Notes under the pieces: model-generated | The model's database searches: none | What the model was told of the DNA's origin: nothing | What the model saw: only the letters and a program-made list of their open reading frames with translations | Made by a program: the position numbers and the translations under genes | Shown here: positions 46,549 through 56,364 of the stretch, piece by piece | Layout: each line of letters opens with the position of its first letter | How positions within the stretch are numbered: position 1 is the first letter of the stretch | From: Vibrio aphrogenes | Lineage (GTDB): Bacteria > Pseudomonadota > Gammaproteobacteria > Enterobacterales > Vibrionaceae | Length of the DNA stretch: 64,000 nt | Reading direction: 5' to 3' | NCBI RefSeq assembly: GCF_002157735.2 | Contig: NZ_AP018689.1 | Coordinates: forward strand, 682,001 to 746,000

Positions 46549-48432
46549 TTAGTCTAAATAGGCTTTAATTTGTTGTTCAATTCCAGCCGCGTTTAGTCTT
46601 AATTCATCATACAGCTCATCTTGTGTGCCTTGATGGACAAACTCATCGGGTAAGCCTAGTTGCAGTACTGGCTTGATTTGTTTGCGTTGCATTAAGAGTT
46701 CAATTACGCCAGAGCCTGCGCCGCCGGCAATTACATTCTCTTCTAGTGTGACTAATACATCGTGTTCAGCCGCCAGTTTCAGCACTAACGCTTCATCTAA
46801 TGGCTTCACAAAGCGCATATCCGCTACGGTAGCATTCAGTGATTCGGCTGCTTTTAAGGCTTCTGGTAAGAAGGTACCAAAAGATAAGATGGCAACTTTC
46901 TTCGCCGTATCCTTTTCAAGGTTAGCTTTACGTACAAGACGGCCTTTACCAATTTCCAATGCAACCATGTCTTTTTCTATTGCAGCACCACAGCCAGAAC
47001 CGCGAGGATAACGTACCGCACTTGGGCCTTGGTGTTGATGACCCGTGTAGAGCATTTGACGGCATTCATTCTCATCACTTGGTGCCATGATCACCATGTT
47101 GGGAATGCAGCGCATAAAGCTTAAATCAAAGGCGCCTTGGTGAGTTTGACCATCCGCACCGACAAGACCGGCACGGTCAATCGCAAACATCACGGGTAAA
47201 TTCATGATGGCAACGTCGTGGATTAACTGATCGTAACCACGTTGTAAGAAAGTGGAATAGATGGCAACGATAGGGTGTTGTCCACCTATTGCCATACCGG
47301 AAGCTAGGGTGACGGCATGTTGCTCAGCAATCGCCACATCGAAATATTGGTCTGGGTATTCCTTGGAAAAGCGCACCATACCAGAGCCTTCACGCATGGC
47401 AGGGGTGATGGCCATCAATTTAGGATCTTGCGCGGCCATATCACATAAGAAATCGCCAAAAATTTTAGAGAAGGTTGGTTTGCCGCCACTGCTTTTTGGT
47501 AATGAACTTTCTTCAGGGTTGAATTTAGGCACGCCATGATAGCCAATCGGATCTTTTTCCGCAGGTTCATAGCCTTTGCCTTTTTTGGTCATCACATGCA
47601 AAAATTGAGGGCCTTTTAAGCCACGCATATTTTTCAATGTTTTGACGAGCTCTTTCACATCATGACCATCGATAGGGCCAATGTAGTTAAAGCCTAACTC
47701 TTCGAACATGGTACCGGGAACCACCATGCCTTTTAAATGTTCTTCGGTACGACGAACCAACTCTTTAATCGGCGGCACGTTAGATAAGACTTTTTTGCCA
47801 CCTTCACGAATTGAAGTATAAAAGTTCCCAGTCAGAAGTTGTGCAAGGTGATTATTTAACGCGCCCACGTTTTCTGAAATGGACATTTCGTTGTCATTTA
47901 AAATCACTAGCATGTCCGCATGTACGTCGCCAGCGTGGTTCATGGCTTCAAAGGCCATACCCGCGGTGATCGCTCCATCGCCAATCACACTCACAACTTT
48001 ACGGTCTTGACCTTCTTTTTGCGCACTGATCGCCATGCCTAACGCGGCACTGATTGACGTTGAAGAGTGACCAACTGATAAAGTATCGTACTCACTTTCG
48101 CCACGCCATGGGAAAGGGTGCAGCCCACCTTTTTGACGAATACTTGGCATTTGTTCACGACGGCCAGTTAAAATTTTATGGGGATAAGCTTGATGGCCGA
48201 CATCCCAAACGAGCTGATCAAAAGGGGTGTTATAAACATAGTGTAGCGCGACAGTCAGTTCTACCGTCCCTAAACCTGAAGCTAAGTGACCACTAGATTG
48301 GCTCACTGAGTTCAATAAGTAGGTACGAAGTTCATCACAAAGAGCGGATAAACTTTCTTTTGGTAAGGAGCGCAGCTCGTCAGGTGTATTAGCGAGGGCG
48401 AGTGTTGGGTACTTTGAAATATCAAGAGTCAT
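46549..48432 (-). CDS. dxs: 1-deoxy-D-xylulose-5-phosphate synthase
   Basis: First enzyme of the MEP isoprenoid pathway; joins pyruvate and glyceraldehyde-3-phosphate with thiamine diphosphate. 627 residues. [18 protein letters not shown], the TPP motif [15 protein letters not shown] (near 152), and the transketolase-like [15 protein letters not shown] (near 370). Last gene of xseB-ispA-dxs, 36 bp after ispA. Confidence 0.98.
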   Translation of the reverse strand: MTLDISKYPTLALANTPDELRSLPKESLSALCDELRTYLLNSVSQSSGHLASGLGTVELTVALHYVYNTPFDQLVWDVGHQAYPHKILTGRREQMPSIRQKGGLHPFPWRGESEYDTLSVGHSSTSISAALGMAISAQKEGQDRKVVSVIGDGAITAGMAFEAMNHAGDVHADMLVILNDNEMSISENVGALNNHLAQLLTGNFYTSIREGGKKVLSNVPPIKELVRRTEEHLKGMVVPGTMFEELGFNYIGPIDGHDVKELVKTLKNMRGLKGPQFLHVMTKKGKGYEPAEKDPIGYHGVPKFNPEESSLPKSSGGKPTFSKIFGDFLCDMAAQDPKLMAITPAMREGSGMVRFSKEYPDQYFDVAIAEQHAVTLASGMAIGGQHPIVAIYSTFLQRGYDQLIHDVAIMNLPVMFAIDRAGLVGADGQTHQGAFDLSFMRCIPNMVIMAPSDENECRQMLYTGHQHQGPSAVRYPRGSGCGAAIEKDMVALEIGKGRLVRKANLEKDTAKKVAILSFGTFLPEALKAAESLNATVADMRFVKPLDEALVLKLAAEHDVLVTLEENVIAGGAGSGVIELLMQRKQIKPVLQLGLPDEFVHQGTQDELYDELRLNAAGIEQQIKAYLD

Positions 48433-48468
48433 AAATAGTCGCGCTTAATCTGTTCGTTTTTATTATAT

Positions 48469-49353
48469 TTAATGGCTGCGCTCGACTGCATATCGGGCGA
48501 AATCTTCGAGTGATTGCGTATTGTAAGGGATCGCTTGTAAAGCTTGAAGTGCTTCTTGTAACAAGTCTTGTGCTTTTTGCTGCGCCCCTTCTAATCCTAG
48601 CAGAGCCGGGTAAGTGCTTTTATTTAAATTTTGATCAGAACCTTGTGGCTTACCTAACGTTTCGGTATCGGAGATAATATCGAGAATGTCATCTTGTACT
48701 TGGAAAGCCAGCCCCACGGCATCGGCATATCGGTCAAGATGAGAAAGAGTGGCAATGCCATTAGCACCGGCACATAAAGCGCCCATACGAATGGCACACT
48801 TGATCAATGCACCTGTCTTATTGCGATGAATTTCTTGCAGCTCTTCTAAACATACCGCGCGATTTTCAGCTTCCAGATCTAAGGTTTGACCCATGCACAT
48901 GCCTAATGCGCCAGATGCGTTGGCCAGCTCTTTAATTAATTGCACGCGCTGTGGCTCACTTTGGGAAGATAATGGACCTTCAGCCAAAATAGTAAAGGCA
49001 AGGGTTTGCAAGGCATCACCGGTTAAAATAGCCGTGGCTTCATCAAATTCAATATGACAAGTGGGTTGGCCTCGACGTAGCTCATCGTCATCCATGGCAG
49101 GAAGATCATCATGAATCAATGAATAAGCGTGGATGCATTCAATAGCCGATGCTGGAGTATCGAGATCGGCGAGCGTAAGACCAAACATTTGTCCAGTGAT
49201 GTAGACCAAATAAGGACGTGCTCGTTTTCCCCCCAAGAGCAAACCGTAACGCATGGCTTTGGTTAAGGTTTGTTGTTGGTGAGGAATCGTGTCCAACCAC
49301 AGGTTTAATTGTTGGTTATTTCTTTCTTGATAGTCAGCCAAGGAAATGGTCAT
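48469..49353 (-). CDS. ispA: Farnesyl diphosphate synthase (geranyltranstransferase)
   Basis: Makes farnesyl diphosphate for undecaprenyl and quinone synthesis. 294 residues from the ATG at 49353, one base after the xseB stop; a start further upstream would run into xseB. First Asp-rich motif DDLPAMDDDELRRG (near 84) and second FQVQDDILD (near 222); GGKRARP before them. Confidence 0.96.
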   Translation of the reverse strand: MTISLADYQERNNQQLNLWLDTIPHQQQTLTKAMRYGLLLGGKRARPYLVYITGQMFGLTLADLDTPASAIECIHAYSLIHDDLPAMDDDELRRGQPTCHIEFDEATAILTGDALQTLAFTILAEGPLSSQSEPQRVQLIKELANASGALGMCMGQTLDLEAENRAVCLEELQEIHRNKTGALIKCAIRMGALCAGANGIATLSHLDRYADAVGLAFQVQDDILDIISDTETLGKPQGSDQNLNKSTYPALLGLEGAQQKAQDLLQEALQALQAIPYNTQSLEDFARYAVERSH

Positions 49354-49354
49354 G

Positions 49355-49600
49355 CTAAATGTCGCTTTGTGTGTCAAAAGGAATGAGTTCTGACGTATCA
49401 TCATCTTTTAGTAAGATTTCAACACGTTGCTCAGCTTCAGTCAGTTTAGTTTGGCTAGATCGAGCTAGGGCGATGCCGCGTTCAAACTTTTTTAATGCAT
49501 CTTCGAGGTCAAGGTCACCATTTTCAAGTTGGTTAACCAAAGCATCGAGTTCAGTTAATGACTCTTCAAAGCTCATGTTTTCAGGTTTTTTAGTGGCCAT
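49355..49600 (-). CDS. xseB: Exodeoxyribonuclease VII small subunit
   Basis: 81 residues. MSFEESLTELDALVNQLENGDLDLEDALKKFERGI is the family signature, a helical pair that binds XseA (not in this window). First gene of xseB-ispA-dxs. Confidence 0.96.
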   Translation of the reverse strand: MATKKPENMSFEESLTELDALVNQLENGDLDLEDALKKFERGIALARSSQTKLTEAEQRVEILLKDDDTSELIPFDTQSDI

Positions 49601-50083
49601 ATTGTGTACTTATATGATAGTTATTTTGCTTGTTATGAAGGCATCGTGTTGCAAGATGCGTCAGTTTGGCGGCGCTAATTGGATTCCAAATAGCATGAAG
49701 CTTTTCTTTTAAAAAACGTTCTGTCCGATCACATAATAGTGAGTACTTTTATCGAGTGAATCACATTACTGCTGAGTTTCGCGAGAACGCTTACTCCTGA
49801 AATCTGCCAGCGTTAAGTGAGTTCAAGGTCAGGACGTTAAAATTATGTAGACATTATAGCATTTTAGATTAGCTAAAACGTTAGCTGTAATTGTATTTGA
49901 CCTGTAGGGCTTGAAACAAGGCCTAATCTCTATTTTCTGTGAAAAGGGCCCACTCTTACTCTCTGTTAGGAAATTCATTCCGCCGTCGCCAATTGTCGTG
50001 TATAATTTTGCGCCTTAGTTTTGGCGTTATTTGAGTTGATGTCCGGCTAATGCCAAATAATCTGATAAAAAGTGAATCATGAT
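49601..50083. other. Divergent xseB-thiI control region
   Basis: 483 bp, AT-rich. A TATAAT at 50001-50006 is the likely thiI -10 (with a 78-nt leader); the xseB promoter is not clear. A short CGCC...GGCG hairpin follows the -10. I see no TPP riboswitch and no gene. Confidence 0.4.
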
Positions 50084-51532
50084 ATGAAGTTTATTGTAAA
50101 ACCCCATCCAGAAATTTTTGTTAAAAGTGACTCGGTTCGTAAACGTTTCACTCGTACGTTGGAGCGTAACTTACGTAATATTATTCAACGTGAAACAGAA
50201 TCTGTTGCGGTGTTAAACCGTCGTGATCACATTGAAGTTGCTGCCAATAGTGATGAATATTATGAGAAAGTGTTAGAGATTCTGACACACACACCTGGGA
50301 TTCATCACTCATTAGAAGTGCTGCAGTCGGATTTTACCGATTTGCATAATATCTATGAACAAGCTTTAGAACAAAGCCGTGGCCTCATTGAAGGAAAAAC
50401 CTTCGTGGTGCGTGTTAAGCGCCGTGGTAAACACGATTTTACCTCGATTGACGTTGAGCGTTATGTCGGTGGGGGCTTAAACCAAGCGGTTGAATCGGCA
50501 CGAGTAAAACTGACTAACCCAGAAGTGACGGTGAACCTTGAGATTGCCAATGAAAAGCTTAACCAAGTTATTGCACGTCATAAAGGCTTAGGCGGTTTCC
50601 CTCTTGGCACACAAGAAGATGTTTTAAGTTTGATTTCTGGAGGTTTTGACTCTGGAGTATCAAGCTACTTACATATTAAACGTGGCTCTAAAACCCATTT
50701 TTGTTTCTTCAATCTTGGTGGCCCTGCACACGAAATTGGCGTGAAACAAGTTGCCCATTACTTGTGGAAGAAATACGGTTCATCCGCCAAAGTTAAGTTT
50801 ATCGCGGTTGATTTTGAACCGGTTGTGGCGGAAATTTTAGAAAAAATCGATGACGGTCAAATGGGTGTTGTCTTGAAGCGTATGTTCATGCGAGCAGGCG
50901 GCATGGTTGCTGAAAAATTTGGCATCGAAGCATTAGTAACAGGTGAAGCACTCGGTCAGGTATCAAGTCAAACACTGACAAACCTACGTTTGATCGATAA
51001 CGTAACTGATACCTTGATTTTGCGTCCGCTGATCAACTGGGATAAAGAAGACATCATTAATGTAGCGCGTGATATTGGTACTGAAGACTTTGCCAAAGTC
51101 ATGCCAGAATATTGTGGTGTAATTTCGAAAAAACCGACAGTGAAAGCGGTGAAGAGCAAGCTTGAAAAAGAAGAACAAAACTTCAATTTTGAGCTTCTTG
51201 AGCAAGTGGTAGCGAATGCTCGCGTTATGGATATCCGTGCGATTGAAGCAGAAAGCCAAGAACAGGTGCCAGAAGTGGAACTTGTGGCCGAAATTGCAGA
51301 CCAAGCCATTGTGTTAGATATTCGTAGCCCAGATGAAGAAGATATGAACCCGCTTGAGATTACAGGCGTGGAGATCAAGCATCTGCCGTTTTACAAACTT
51401 GCGACTCAATTTGGCGATCTAGACCAAACGAAACAGTACTTATTGTATTGTGAGCGTGGTGTGATGAGCCGTTTGCAAGCCTTATATCTTAAAGATTTAG
51501 GCTATCAAAATGTGAAGGTCTATCGTCCATAA
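50084..51532 (+). CDS. thiI: tRNA 4-thiouridine synthase / sulfurtransferase ThiI
   Basis: Transfers sulfur to U8 of tRNA and to ThiS for thiazole. 482 residues from the ATG at 50084, identical in length to E. coli; a GTG four codons upstream is in frame. THUMP domain (about 60-165), PP-loop [11 protein letters not shown] (near 185), and C-terminal rhodanese with the active Cys in [16 protein letters not shown] (near 456). Confidence 0.97.
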   Translation: MKFIVKPHPEIFVKSDSVRKRFTRTLERNLRNIIQRETESVAVLNRRDHIEVAANSDEYYEKVLEILTHTPGIHHSLEVLQSDFTDLHNIYEQALEQSRGLIEGKTFVVRVKRRGKHDFTSIDVERYVGGGLNQAVESARVKLTNPEVTVNLEIANEKLNQVIARHKGLGGFPLGTQEDVLSLISGGFDSGVSSYLHIKRGSKTHFCFFNLGGPAHEIGVKQVAHYLWKKYGSSAKVKFIAVDFEPVVAEILEKIDDGQMGVVLKRMFMRAGGMVAEKFGIEALVTGEALGQVSSQTLTNLRLIDNVTDTLILRPLINWDKEDIINVARDIGTEDFAKVMPEYCGVISKKPTVKAVKSKLEKEEQNFNFELLEQVVANARVMDIRAIEAESQEQVPEVELVAEIADQAIVLDIRSPDEEDMNPLEITGVEIKHLPFYKLATQFGDLDQTKQYLLYCERGVMSRLQALYLKDLGYQNVKVYRP

Positions 51533-51600
51533 TCTCTTATCGTAATGACGGTGCTCACTGATTGAGCGCTTTTTATTACGTTGAGTCAACAGGATATACA

Positions 51601-51626
51601 AACGTCGGCTTAGGTCGGCGTTTTTT
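51601..51626 (+). terminator. Terminator of thiI
   Basis: AACGTCGGC (51601-51609), loop TTAG, GTCGGCGTT (51614-51622) with two G-T pairs, then T run. Confidence 0.85.
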
Positions 51627-51677
51627 ATATTTGGCTGTTTATAATGGAGGAAGCTAAAGAGGATGAATCGCAGAGAT

Positions 51678-51717
51678 AAAAAAAGCACAGTTTAAATCGA
51701 AAGGATTTTAACTGTGC
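51678..51717 (-). terminator. Terminator of gcvB
   Basis: GCACAGTTTAAATC (51685-51698) pairs with GATTTTAACTGTGC (51704-51717) at 13 of 14 positions; on the minus strand a run of seven T follows. Confidence 0.9.
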
Positions 51718-51876
51718 ATAAATTTGAATAATTTTCAAATAATCAGGACAGAATGGTAATGAGGGAGTATCGCCATTTAGTCATAAAACTCAAAAGAGTT
51801 AATGCAAACACAACATTAGCATTAGTCAATCACAGATTTACAGGTTTGAGATAAATGCTGTAACTCATTAATGTGC
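51678..51876 (-). ncRNA. gcvB: GcvB small regulatory RNA
   Basis: A minus-strand transcription unit of about 199 nt divergent from gcvA, the location of gcvB in E. coli. It has the hallmark G/U-rich seed TGTTGTGTTTGCATT (near 51800-51814), a following small hairpin AACTC-TTTT-GAGTT, an ATTACCATTCTGTCC stretch resembling the E. coli TTTACCCTGTCTGTCC, and ends in a strong terminator (13 of 14 paired, seven T). GcvB pairs with mRNAs of amino-acid and peptide transporters and is activated by GcvA when glycine is plentiful. Ends are predicted from promoter and terminator; identity is from context plus motifs. Confidence 0.85.
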
Positions 51877-51881
51877 TATGA

Positions 51882-51910
51882 AATATAGAGTTTTCATGGA
51901 AGATCGACAA
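51882..51910 (-). promoter_or_regulatory. gcvB promoter
   Basis: On the minus strand: -35 TTGTCG (51905-51910), 17-bp spacer, -10 TATATT (51882-51887). GcvA sites are expected just upstream (towards gcvA) but I could not define them. Confidence 0.75.
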
Positions 51911-52014
51911 GGGACAAATTATAATGGTTCGCATAAGAAAAAATAATGATTAGCTGTTTGTATTTTGGATTAGAAGCATTTTTGCACGTTTTTGGTTAAT
52001 TAAAGGTTTGATTT

Positions 52015-52986
52015 ATGGCTAGACGTTTACCGCCCTTAAATTCATTACGAGTTTTTGAAGCTGCAGCGCGTTATTTAAGTTTTACTCGAGCTGCCGAAGA
52101 ATTGTTTGTGACTCAAGCTGCAGTCAGTCATCAAGTAAAAGCATTAGAAGAGTTTTTAGGAATTAAGCTTTTTCGTCGTCGTAACCGCTCGTTATTGTTA
52201 ACAGAAGAAGGACAAAGCTACTTTTTAGACATTAAAGACATTTTTACCTCGATTTCAGATGCCACGGATAAAGTGTTAGAAAGGAGCGAAAAAGGGGCAT
52301 TAACCATCAGTTTGACCCCCAGTTTTGCGATTCAATGGCTAGTACCAAGACTTGCGGATTTTAATCAGCAAGAGCCGGATATTGATGTTCGTATCAAAGC
52401 CGTGGATATGGATGAAGGTTTATTGTCTGATGATGTGGACGTGGCGATTTATTATGGACGTGGTAATTGGCCGGGAGTGCGCGCGGATAAGTTATACCTT
52501 GAATGTTTGATCCCCGTATGTTCACCTCAATTGCTGTTAGGCAGTAAGCCTTTGAATTGTTTAGCTGATATTAAACATCATACCTTATTGCATGACAGCT
52601 CTCGTAAGTATTGGAAGCAATTTACTAAAGAGCACCATTTGGAAGGAGTCAATGTGAATCATGGCCCTATTTTTAGTCACTCGACGATGGTGATACAAGG
52701 TGCGATGCATGGACAAGGGATTGCTCTGGTCAATAATGTCTTAGCGCAACCAGACCTCGATTCCGGTCGCTTGGTGCAGCCTTTTGATGAAGTGTTGATC
52801 AGCCAAAATGCGTTTTATGTGGTGTGTGATGCCAAACAAGCGGAGGTTGGACGAGTGGCGACTTTCCGTGATTGGATGCTGAGTAAAGCGGCCAGTGAAC
52901 AAGATCAGTTGCTAGAGCATGAGCTACCAGCAGATGAATTAACTCCAGCTAAACCTGTAAAAAAGAATAAAAAATCCGATGGATAA
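52015..52986 (+). CDS. gcvA: LysR-type regulator GcvA
   Basis: Glycine-responsive regulator of the glycine cleavage operon and gcvB. 323 residues (305 in E. coli). N-terminal winged helix (RLPPLNSLRVFEAAARYLSFTRAAEELFVTQAAVSHQVKALE), linker helix, then the effector domain (from about 92). The C-terminal 25 residues, rich in Glu then Lys (LPADELTPAKPVKKNKKS), are an extension. Divergent from gcvB; overlaps the next frame region slightly. Confidence 0.93.
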   Translation: MARRLPPLNSLRVFEAAARYLSFTRAAEELFVTQAAVSHQVKALEEFLGIKLFRRRNRSLLLTEEGQSYFLDIKDIFTSISDATDKVLERSEKGALTISLTPSFAIQWLVPRLADFNQQEPDIDVRIKAVDMDEGLLSDDVDVAIYYGRGNWPGVRADKLYLECLIPVCSPQLLLGSKPLNCLADIKHHTLLHDSSRKYWKQFTKEHHLEGVNVNHGPIFSHSTMVIQGAMHGQGIALVNNVLAQPDLDSGRLVQPFDEVLISQNAFYVVCDAKQAEVGRVATFRDWMLSKAASEQDQLLEHELPADELTPAKPVKKNKKSDG

Positions 52987-52996
52987 GGAAGGCAAC

Positions 52997-53626
52997 ATGC
53001 AAGACTCCAGCATTATTATTGATGGCGATGAAAAAGCGCAAGTGACGGTATTGTTCGCCCATGGAGCAGGAGCCGGTATGGAGCATGAATTTATGCAAGA
53101 TATCGCACAAAAGTTGGCAGGCTCTGGAATGCGAGTCGTTCGCTTTAATTTTCCTTATATGGTGAAACGAGCACAAGATGGCAAACGTCGTCCACCGGAT
53201 CGAGCCCCGAAATTATTGGAAGATTTTGAACAAAAAATTGCGGCATTTTATCGCCAAGAAGGGAGCTTGTTTCTAGCTGGAAAATCGATGGGCGGTCGGA
53301 TGGCCAGCCATTTGGCGGAGCATCCACAAGTTGCCGGCGTCATGTGTTTAGGTTTTCCTTTTCATCCACCGGGTAAACCAGACAATTTTAAAGGTGAGCA
53401 TTTAGCATCATTAACGAAACCGACCTTGATCTTACAAGGTGAGCGCGACACGTTTGGTACTCAACAAGAATGCCAAGGGTTTTCATTGTCTGATGCTGTT
53501 GACCTGGTATTTATTCCCGATGGCGATCATGGTTTTAAACCCCGAGTTAAATCTGGGTTTACCGAGCAAGGTAATCGCCGTTTAGCGGTGGAGAGCATGG
53601 TCGAGTTCATCCGTACACATTCATAG
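52997..53626 (+). CDS. Alpha/beta hydrolase, KANL3/Tex30-like
   Basis: 209 residues from the ATG at 52997 with AAGGAAGG upstream. FAHGAGAGMEHEFM is the oxyanion loop, AGKSMGGRMASHLAE the nucleophile elbow (GKSMGG, Ser), ILQGERDTFG carries the Asp, and PDGDHGFKP the catalytic His. Family of YfhR/Tex30-like hydrolases without a known substrate. Lies between gcvA and ygdD with short spacing, so likely in an operon. Confidence 0.85.
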   Translation: MQDSSIIIDGDEKAQVTVLFAHGAGAGMEHEFMQDIAQKLAGSGMRVVRFNFPYMVKRAQDGKRRPPDRAPKLLEDFEQKIAAFYRQEGSLFLAGKSMGGRMASHLAEHPQVAGVMCLGFPFHPPGKPDNFKGEHLASLTKPTLILQGERDTFGTQQECQGFSLSDAVDLVFIPDGDHGFKPRVKSGFTEQGNRRLAVESMVEFIRTHS

Positions 53627-53641
53627 TCATTTGGAGGTTAT

Positions 53642-54088
53642 ATGTCTATTGCACAATGTCGTGGACAAAAGTTATTAGCCGTGGCAGGTATTTCAGGGCT
53701 CATTGCGGTAGCGTTAGGAGCATTTGCAGCACACGGGTTGTCACATCGTTTGCCTGAATATTTATTATCGGTGTTTAAAACCGGTGTGCAATATCAAGCT
53801 TGGCATACTTTTGCTTTATTGGTTTGTGGAGTGATATTAATGATCACTGCTCCTCATTCCAAACAATCAGAGACGCAACAATATAGCGAAAAGGGGCGTA
53901 AAGGTCTGGTCTTTGCTGGCATTTGCTTTATGATCGGCATCCTTTGTTTCAGTGGTAGCCTGTATGCACTCGCTTTAACTGGAATTAAGTGGTTTGGCCC
54001 AATTACACCGCTAGGTGGTGTCTTTTTTATGTTGGGTTGGATTACATTTACCATCTCTGTTCTACGATTAAATAAGGTGACACAGTGA
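53642..54088 (+). CDS. ygdD: DUF423 membrane protein YgdD
   Basis: 148 residues, four membrane segments; [36 protein letters not shown] is the DUF423 signature. Function unknown. Located between gcvA and rlmM as in E. coli. Stop overlaps the rlmM start by 4 bp (GTGA). The hydrophilic loop around residue 78-90 is unusually long ([16 protein letters not shown]). Confidence 0.9.
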   Translation: MSIAQCRGQKLLAVAGISGLIAVALGAFAAHGLSHRLPEYLLSVFKTGVQYQAWHTFALLVCGVILMITAPHSKQSETQQYSEKGRKGLVFAGICFMIGILCFSGSLYALALTGIKWFGPITPLGGVFFMLGWITFTISVLRLNKVTQ

Positions 54089-55176
54089 AACACGTCCTAC
54101 TTTACTGCCGTTCTGGGTTTGAAAAAGAATGTGCGGGAGAAATCCAAGATAAAGCGAACAATTTAGAGATTTTTGGCTTTCCACGTGTCAAAAAGCAATC
54201 AGGATATGTCTTATTTGAGTGTTATCAACAAGGTGATGCCGACAAACTGATTAAGAAAATCGACTTCAAAGCGTTGATTTTTGCTCGTCAAATGATCGCA
54301 GTGACGGATGCACTGACTGATTTACCAAGTGATGATCGTATTTCTCCTATTTTGCATGCCATTGATGAGTTAGAGAAATTTCCGACTTGTGGTGATATTC
54401 GCGTTGAAACGCCAGATACCAACGAAGCGAAAGAGCTATTAAAATTTTGCCGCAAGTTTACGGTGCCATTGCGTAGCGCTTTGCGTGGTAAGGGCCATTT
54501 GTACGCAAAAGACAATGCTAAGAAACCAGTATTACACGTGTGCTTTGTCGCACCGGGGCATTGTTTTGTGGGTTACTCACTCACTCAAAATAACTCACAA
54601 TTTTTTATGGGGATTCCTCGTTTAAAATTTCCAACCGATGCACCAAGTCGTTCAACCTTAAAATTGGAAGAAGCGTTTCACGTGTTTATTCCAAAAGAAG
54701 AGTGGGATACTCGTTTAGCACCGGGGATGTGGGCGGTAGATTTAGGAGCTTGCCCAGGAGGCTGGACTTATCAATTAGTCAAACGTTCGATGTTTGTGCA
54801 CGCGGTCGATAACGGCACAATGGCACAAAGTTTGATGGATACCGGCCAAGTAAAATACCACGCGGTAGATGGCTTTAAATTTGAACCAATGAAGAAGAAT
54901 GTCACTTGGTTAGTGTGTGACATGATTGAAAAACCTTCTCGTGTGGCGCAATTGATGGGTGAATGGTTAATTCGCGGTCTAGCGAAAGAAGCGATCTTTA
55001 ACCTAAAACTGCCTATGAAAGGTCGTTATGACGAAGTATTGGAAGACATTGAAAACTTAAAGATCTTCTTTAAAGAAAATGAAGTGCCATTCAAACTGCA
55101 AGCAAAACATTTGTATCATGATCGTGAAGAAATTACCGTGCATGTACAGATTTTGAAAAATATTTCGCCGTATTAA
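54085..55176 (+). CDS. rlmM: 23S rRNA C2498 2'-O-ribose methyltransferase RlmM
   Basis: 363 residues starting at GTG 54085. N-terminal THUMP-like domain, then an RrmJ-type Rossmann methyltransferase: [17 protein letters not shown] (near 220, SAM site), CDMIEKPSR (near 275) and [10 protein letters not shown] (near 310). Conserved gcvA-ygdD-rlmM block. Confidence 0.95.
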   Translation: MKHVLLYCRSGFEKECAGEIQDKANNLEIFGFPRVKKQSGYVLFECYQQGDADKLIKKIDFKALIFARQMIAVTDALTDLPSDDRISPILHAIDELEKFPTCGDIRVETPDTNEAKELLKFCRKFTVPLRSALRGKGHLYAKDNAKKPVLHVCFVAPGHCFVGYSLTQNNSQFFMGIPRLKFPTDAPSRSTLKLEEAFHVFIPKEEWDTRLAPGMWAVDLGACPGGWTYQLVKRSMFVHAVDNGTMAQSLMDTGQVKYHAVDGFKFEPMKKNVTWLVCDMIEKPSRVAQLMGEWLIRGLAKEAIFNLKLPMKGRYDEVLEDIENLKIFFKENEVPFKLQAKHLYHDREEITVHVQILKNISPY

Positions 55177-55251
55177 TAAGCGATCGCTGCGCTTCTAGGG
55201 CGCTTCGCTTAGCGTGGCTCGTATCTCGATGGTATGAGCCACTAATTTAAA

Positions 55252-55286
55252 TTTATCTTTTATCTTTTATCTTTTATCTTTTATCT
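55252..55286. repeat. 7-bp tandem repeat, TTTATCT, five units
   Basis: Five perfect units at 55252-55286, directly followed after TTTT by the CGAGCTT array. Confidence 0.95.
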
Positions 55287-55290
55287 TTTT

Positions 55291-55344
55291 CGAGCTTCGA
55301 GCTTCGAGCTTCGAGCTTCGAGCTTCGAGCTTCGAGCTTCGAGC
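55291..55344. repeat. 7-bp tandem repeat, CGAGCTT, seven units
   Basis: Seven perfect units at 55291-55339 and a partial eighth. The xni stop codon (55357-55359) lies 12 bp further, in related sequence (GTCCTAGCTACGAG). Confidence 0.97.
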
Positions 55345-55356
55345 AGCGGTAGCGTC

Positions 55357-56136
55357 CTAGCTACGAGTCCCGTTAGTAAACCTTATATCCTGCAAATTAA
55401 ATCCTAACTCCATATCCGTTTGAAGTGCCGCAATCCGTTTACAAGTGCGTGCGAGCTCAATATGCTCATCGAGTTTTTTACGGTATTTTGTCACTAAATC
55501 TTCGGCAGCATAGGCGCTTTCAATGTCGTGATATTGTTGCAAGATCTCTTTCGCTGCTTTAGGGCCGATCCCCGGGACTCCCGGCACTTTGCTTGAGCTT
55601 ATCCCGACCAAGCCCCAATAATCGGCAAGTTGTTCAGGTTTCACGCCAAACTCTTGCTCAATAAATGGTGCATCTAACCACCGATGTTGAAAGTAATCGC
55701 GAATTTGTAGGTTGGGCGATAACAACTGGCAATAGCCTTTATCGGTTGAAATGATAGTGGCTTTTTCTCCCGCAGAGGCTACTTTATGGGCCAGTGTTGC
55801 GACAAGATCATCGGCTTCATCGCCATCTGATAATAAGGAATCAATACCGAGCTCCCACCACGCCGCTTGAATTTTTTCTAAGCCAGCGACTAATGGTTCT
55901 GGCATCGGTTTGCGGTCGGCTTTATAACTTGGTAGGACCTGCGCACGCCATCCTCGGTCTTGTAAGTGATGATCAAAAACCGCAATGATGTGAGTCGGCT
56001 GAGATTCATTGAGAATTTTATGCAAAGTACGGCTGGTGGTGTCGATAGTGCGATCTATATCGTTGGGATCGGGCTGGGCCGAGTGAACGCGACGAATGAG
56101 GTTGAGTGCATCAATGATCACCAAATGAATCGACAT
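55357..56136 (-). CDS. xni: Flap endonuclease Xni (ExoIX)
   Basis: 259 residues. VIIDALNLIRRVH start, AVFDHHLQDRGWRAQVLPSYKADRKPMP, DGDEADDLVATLA metal-binding cluster, and the helix-hairpin-helix GVPGIGPKAAKEIL near residue 190: the 5'-3' exonuclease fold of Pol I. Xni lacks the extra metal-I residues of Pol I. Its last residues (NGTRS) and stop are encoded in the CGAG/CTAG repeat edge. Confidence 0.94.
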   Translation of the reverse strand: MSIHLVIIDALNLIRRVHSAQPDPNDIDRTIDTTSRTLHKILNESQPTHIIAVFDHHLQDRGWRAQVLPSYKADRKPMPEPLVAGLEKIQAAWWELGIDSLLSDGDEADDLVATLAHKVASAGEKATIISTDKGYCQLLSPNLQIRDYFQHRWLDAPFIEQEFGVKPEQLADYWGLVGISSSKVPGVPGIGPKAAKEILQQYHDIESAYAAEDLVTKYRKKLDEHIELARTCKRIAALQTDMELGFNLQDIRFTNGTRS

Positions 56137-56167
56137 ATTAATTCCTATTTACTCTATCGTTTTGCAT

Positions 56168-56207
56168 AAAAAAGCCTCTGCCTGAGTCAGAACTCAAAGT
56201 AGAGGCT
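56168..56207 (-). terminator. Terminator of ppnN
   Basis: AGCCTCT (56173-56179) / AGAGGCT (56201-56207) enclosing a second small stem (CTGAGT...ACTCA); on the minus strand followed by TTTTTT. Confidence 0.8.
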
Positions 56208-56364
56208 AGTGTAACAAATTTAATGTGCTGAATGACACTCTTGAACGCTGACAAGCTATGAGGGTGAGATAAGTTTGACTCGTTTAAGAACAAAATCCTC
56301 TCATTAAGGTCATTCCAAGAGCAGCATCATTTCAATAACATCATTATTCCAATAACAAAGAGAG

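Larger units (their letters stand above)
51533..52014. other. thiI-gcvA spacer carrying gcvB
   Basis: 482 bp holding the thiI terminator (51601), the gcvB gene on the minus strand (51678-51876), its promoter, and the divergent gcvA promoter region. Confidence 0.7.

Noticed and set aside
51136..51378. Long minus-strand frames inside thiI
   Set aside because: Antisense shadows of the ThiI C-terminal domain; low-complexity Ser-rich translation.
51497..51688. 63-codon minus-strand frame across the thiI terminator and gcvB end
   Set aside because: It overlaps the thiI end and the gcvB terminator, has no ribosome site and looks non-protein-like; better explained by thiI and gcvB.
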